Assembly: GCA_019636235.1 (NCBI GenBank)
Contig: JAHBXW010000018.1
Span: 1-64,000, forward strand
DNA length: 64,000 nucleotides
Reading direction: 5' to 3'
DNA from: Planctomyces sp.
GTDB lineage: Bacteria > Planctomycetota > Planctomycetia > Planctomycetales > Planctomycetaceae
The translations under genes and the position numbers were made by a program. Under the pieces are notes generated by a model. The model searched no databases, was not told where the DNA came from, and worked only from the letters and a program-made list of their open reading frames with translations. Of the stretch, positions 62,053 to 64,000 are shown one piece after another. How positions within the stretch are numbered: position 1 is the stretch's first letter; each line of letters opens with the position of its first letter.

Positions 62053-62180
62053 TCCGGACGCCGCCACGCGCGGACGCGGGAATGCGGACTCCTTCTCCTC
62101 CGCAGCGACAAGCCGCCGCGCGCGGCGGGCTTTCACGCTGCCGCGCGGTTCGACGCTTCGTACCCCCGCGTCGCGCCTGC

Positions 62181-62186
62181 TACACT
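62181..62186 (+). promoter_or_regulatory. Candidate -10 element (TACACT) for xylB
   Basis: TACACT, in GCCTGCTACACTGCC, lies 40 nt before ATG 62227. TTCGTA at 62157 is a weak -35 at 18-nt spacing. Confidence 0.4.
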
Positions 62187-62226
62187 GCCGCGCGTTCTGA
62201 CCGGCCCCTCACTGATTCGACCTCCC

Positions 62227-63762
62227 ATGAGCGTGTTCCTCGGCATCGACATCGGAACCAGCGGCACCAAGACGCTCGCCGTGCGCGAGGACGGCGAGAT
62301 CATCGCCTCCGCCGTCGCCGAATACCCCCTCTACACGCCCCGGCCCGGCTGGTCCGAACAACAGCCCGATGACTGGTGGCTGGCCACCGTGTCCAGCGTG
62401 CAGCACGTCCTCAAAAGCGGCCGCATCAAGCCCGGCGACGTCCGCGGCATCGGGCTGTCCGGCCAGATGCACGGCAGCGTGTTCCTGGACCGCGAAGGCC
62501 ACGTCATCCGCCCCGCGCTGCTCTGGAACGATCAGCGGACCGCCGCCGAGTGCGCGGAAATTGAGGAGCGCGCCGGGGGCCGCCGCAAACTGATCGGCAT
62601 GGTCGCCAATCCGGCCCTCACCGGTTTCACCGCCCCGAAGATCCTGTGGCTCCGCAACCACGAACCGAAGCACTACGACCGACTCCGACAGATCCTGCTG
62701 CCCAAGGACTATGTCCGGTTCCGGCTGACCGGCGAATTCGCCACCGAGGTCAGCGACGCCTCGGGCACGCTGCTGCTGGATGTGAAGCGCCGCGCCTGGA
62801 GCCAGGCGCTGCTCGACAAACTGGAGATTGACCGCGGCCTGCTGCCGCAGGTGTACGAATCGGAGGAGGTGTCGGGCCGACTCGGAGCGACGGCGGCGGA
62901 GGCCCTGGGCCTGACCGTCGGCGTGCCTGTCGTGGGGGGCGGCGGCGACCAGGCGGCCAGCGCCGTCGGCAACGGCATCGTCCGCCGGGGCGTCATCTCC
63001 GCGACCATGGGGACCAGCGGCGTCATGTTCGCCCACAGCGACGACGTGCAGATCGATCCCGAGGGGCGCGTCCATACGTTCTGCCACGCCGTCCGCGGCA
63101 AATGGCACGTGATGGGCTGCGTCCTGTCCGCGGGGGGCAGCCTGCAGTGGTATCGCAATCAGCTCGGCCACTGCGAGGCGGCGACAGCCCGCGCCATGAA
63201 CGTCGACCCGTATGAGCTGCTGTCGCAGGAGGCCGCTGCCGCGCCTCCCGGATCCGAGGGGCTGTTCTTCCTGCCCTACCTGACCGGCGAGCGCACGCCG
63301 CACGCCGACCCCAACGCCCGCGGGGCCTGGATCGGCCTCAGCCTGCGGCACGGCAAGGCGCATCTCGTCCGCTCGGTGATGGAAGGCGCCACGTTCGCCA
63401 TGCGGGACTGCCTGGAGATCATCCAGGGCATGGGCGTCCCCGTGAAGGAGATCCGACTGTCCGGCGGCGGAGCCCGCGGACGCGTGTGGCGCCAGATGCA
63501 GGCCGACATTTACGGCCAGAAGGTCAGCGTCATCAACGCCTCGGAAGGCCCGGCCTACGGCGTGGCGCTGTTGGCCGCCGTCGGCGCCGGGGCCTACCGC
63601 AACGTCGTCGAGGCCTGCGACGCCACGATCCGCGTCGTCGAAACGACCCCCACCGATGCCAAAGCCCGCCGCGCGTATGACGCCGCCCACCCCATCTACC
63701 AGCAGTTGTATCGCTCGCTCCGTGCTGACTTCGCGACGATCGCCAAACACGTCGAAGGCTGA
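62227..63762 (+). CDS. xylB: Xylulokinase
   Basis: A 511-residue FGGY-family sugar kinase that phosphorylates D-xylulose for the pentose phosphate pathway. The N-terminal ATP-binding strand is [20 protein letters not shown]. The sugar site shows [18 protein letters not shown] and [11 protein letters not shown]. The catalytic Asp is in [18 protein letters not shown], and the second domain has [20 protein letters not shown] and [18 protein letters not shown]. Length is normal. No xylose isomerase (xylA) is in view. The MFS gene 42 nt downstream may import its substrate. Confidence 0.93.
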   Translation: MSVFLGIDIGTSGTKTLAVREDGEIIASAVAEYPLYTPRPGWSEQQPDDWWLATVSSVQHVLKSGRIKPGDVRGIGLSGQMHGSVFLDREGHVIRPALLWNDQRTAAECAEIEERAGGRRKLIGMVANPALTGFTAPKILWLRNHEPKHYDRLRQILLPKDYVRFRLTGEFATEVSDASGTLLLDVKRRAWSQALLDKLEIDRGLLPQVYESEEVSGRLGATAAEALGLTVGVPVVGGGGDQAASAVGNGIVRRGVISATMGTSGVMFAHSDDVQIDPEGRVHTFCHAVRGKWHVMGCVLSAGGSLQWYRNQLGHCEAATARAMNVDPYELLSQEAAAAPPGSEGLFFLPYLTGERTPHADPNARGAWIGLSLRHGKAHLVRSVMEGATFAMRDCLEIIQGMGVPVKEIRLSGGGARGRVWRQMQADIYGQKVSVINASEGPAYGVALLAAVGAGAYRNVVEACDATIRVVETTPTDAKARRAYDAAHPIYQQLYRSLRADFATIAKHVEG

Positions 63763-63804
63763 TCGGCGGAGACCCCGCCCGCCGCGGCTGGAGCAGCAGT
63801 TCCG

Positions 63805-64000
63805 ATGACCGCCGATTCCCCCGGAGCGGCGACCGAAACCGTCTACGACCGCGTCTTCTGGCAGGCCTACGTCGCCAATGTCGTCCTGGTGACAGGCACG
63901 GCCATGAACTTTCGCTTCGCGGAGTTCGTGACGGCCCTCGGCGGCACTGAGCAGGACGCCGGCATGGTCGCCGGCACGGCGCTGTATGTCTCGCTGCTGG
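63805..64000 (+). CDS. MFS transporter, N-terminal part (runs off the window)
   Basis: Sixty-five codons from ATG 63805 to the right edge. The start reads MTADSPGAATETVYDRVFWQ, followed by a first membrane helix (AYVANVVLVTGTAMNFRFAE) and the beginning of the second (GMVAGTALYVSLL), as in major facilitator proteins. It lies 42 nt after xylB on the same strand, so the two are likely co-transcribed. Substrate unknown; the rest lies outside the window. Confidence 0.7.
   Translation, partial: MTADSPGAATETVYDRVFWQAYVANVVLVTGTAMNFRFAEFVTALGGTEQDAGMVAGTALYVSLL

Noticed and set aside
1-64000. tRNA and rRNA genes
   Set aside because: I looked for T-arm GTTCRANNC with matching acceptor stems and for conserved rRNA stretches and found none. 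A tool search (tRNAscan, Rfam) could still find an odd one.

Overview
The window is high-GC bacterial chromosomal DNA that reads as a planctomycete (Planctomycetia). The evidence is the gene families: two DUF1592/DUF1552 pairs with c-type haem motifs and Tat-like leaders, large secreted HEAT-repeat and toroid-fold proteins, a TPR tail typical of planctomycete Ser/Thr kinases, PP2C phosphatases, DUF1802 and DUF3309, and a glycine-rich exported scaffold protein. I saw no rRNA, tRNA, CRISPR array, intact insertion sequence or prophage. Coding is dense on both strands, in short operons or single genes. Long overlapping frames opposite real genes are a high-GC artefact.

Left part (1-17 kb): the 3' end of a TPR/kinase-type gene, an M48 membrane protease, a zinc glucose dehydrogenase-like enzyme, an acyl-CoA/AMP ligase, small membrane proteins, an MFS transporter followed by receiver-like and RidA genes, a large exported protein of unknown function, a HepT/MntA-type toxin-antitoxin pair beside the 3' stub of an ECF sigma gene, a Gly-rich WGPNG-repeat exported protein and an NTF2-like exported protein. 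A frameshifted coding remnant lies near 3.7-3.9 kb.

Middle (17-40 kb): a DUF1592 cytochrome-like gene with its DUF1552 partner, a PP2C phosphatase, gpsA, a secreted toroid/HEAT protein, and a housekeeping block (SpoU rRNA methyltransferase, mtnA, ribF, NrnA-type phosphoesterase, PspC protein). Then come trehalose metabolism (otsA, treS), a second MFS transporter of the same subtype, a second toroid-like secreted protein, an EF-hand protein with 15 tandem GPEGR units, and a MazG-like protein.

Right part (40-64 kb): an envelope and stress group (ferritin-like, CsbD, CsbD-like, coiled-coil lipoprotein, GlsB/YeaQ membrane protein, small exported protein, two-PDZ exported protein, cardiolipin synthase, a second PP2C), a long HEAT protein, a second DUF1592/DUF1552 pair overlapping by 1 nt, miaB with an unusual insertion, a NeuD-like acyltransferase, an enolase-superfamily enzyme, xylulokinase and the start of another MFS transporter.

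Themes: much of the window serves the cell envelope and periplasm. Compatible-solute and sugar metabolism (otsA, treS, glucose dehydrogenase, xylB, MFS carriers) sits beside generic stress genes, which fits osmotic or desiccation tolerance. The points most worth a second look are the duplicated DUF1592/DUF1552 modules, the expanded EF-hand repeat protein, the toxin-antitoxin locus, and several start-less coding remnants in intergenic gaps.
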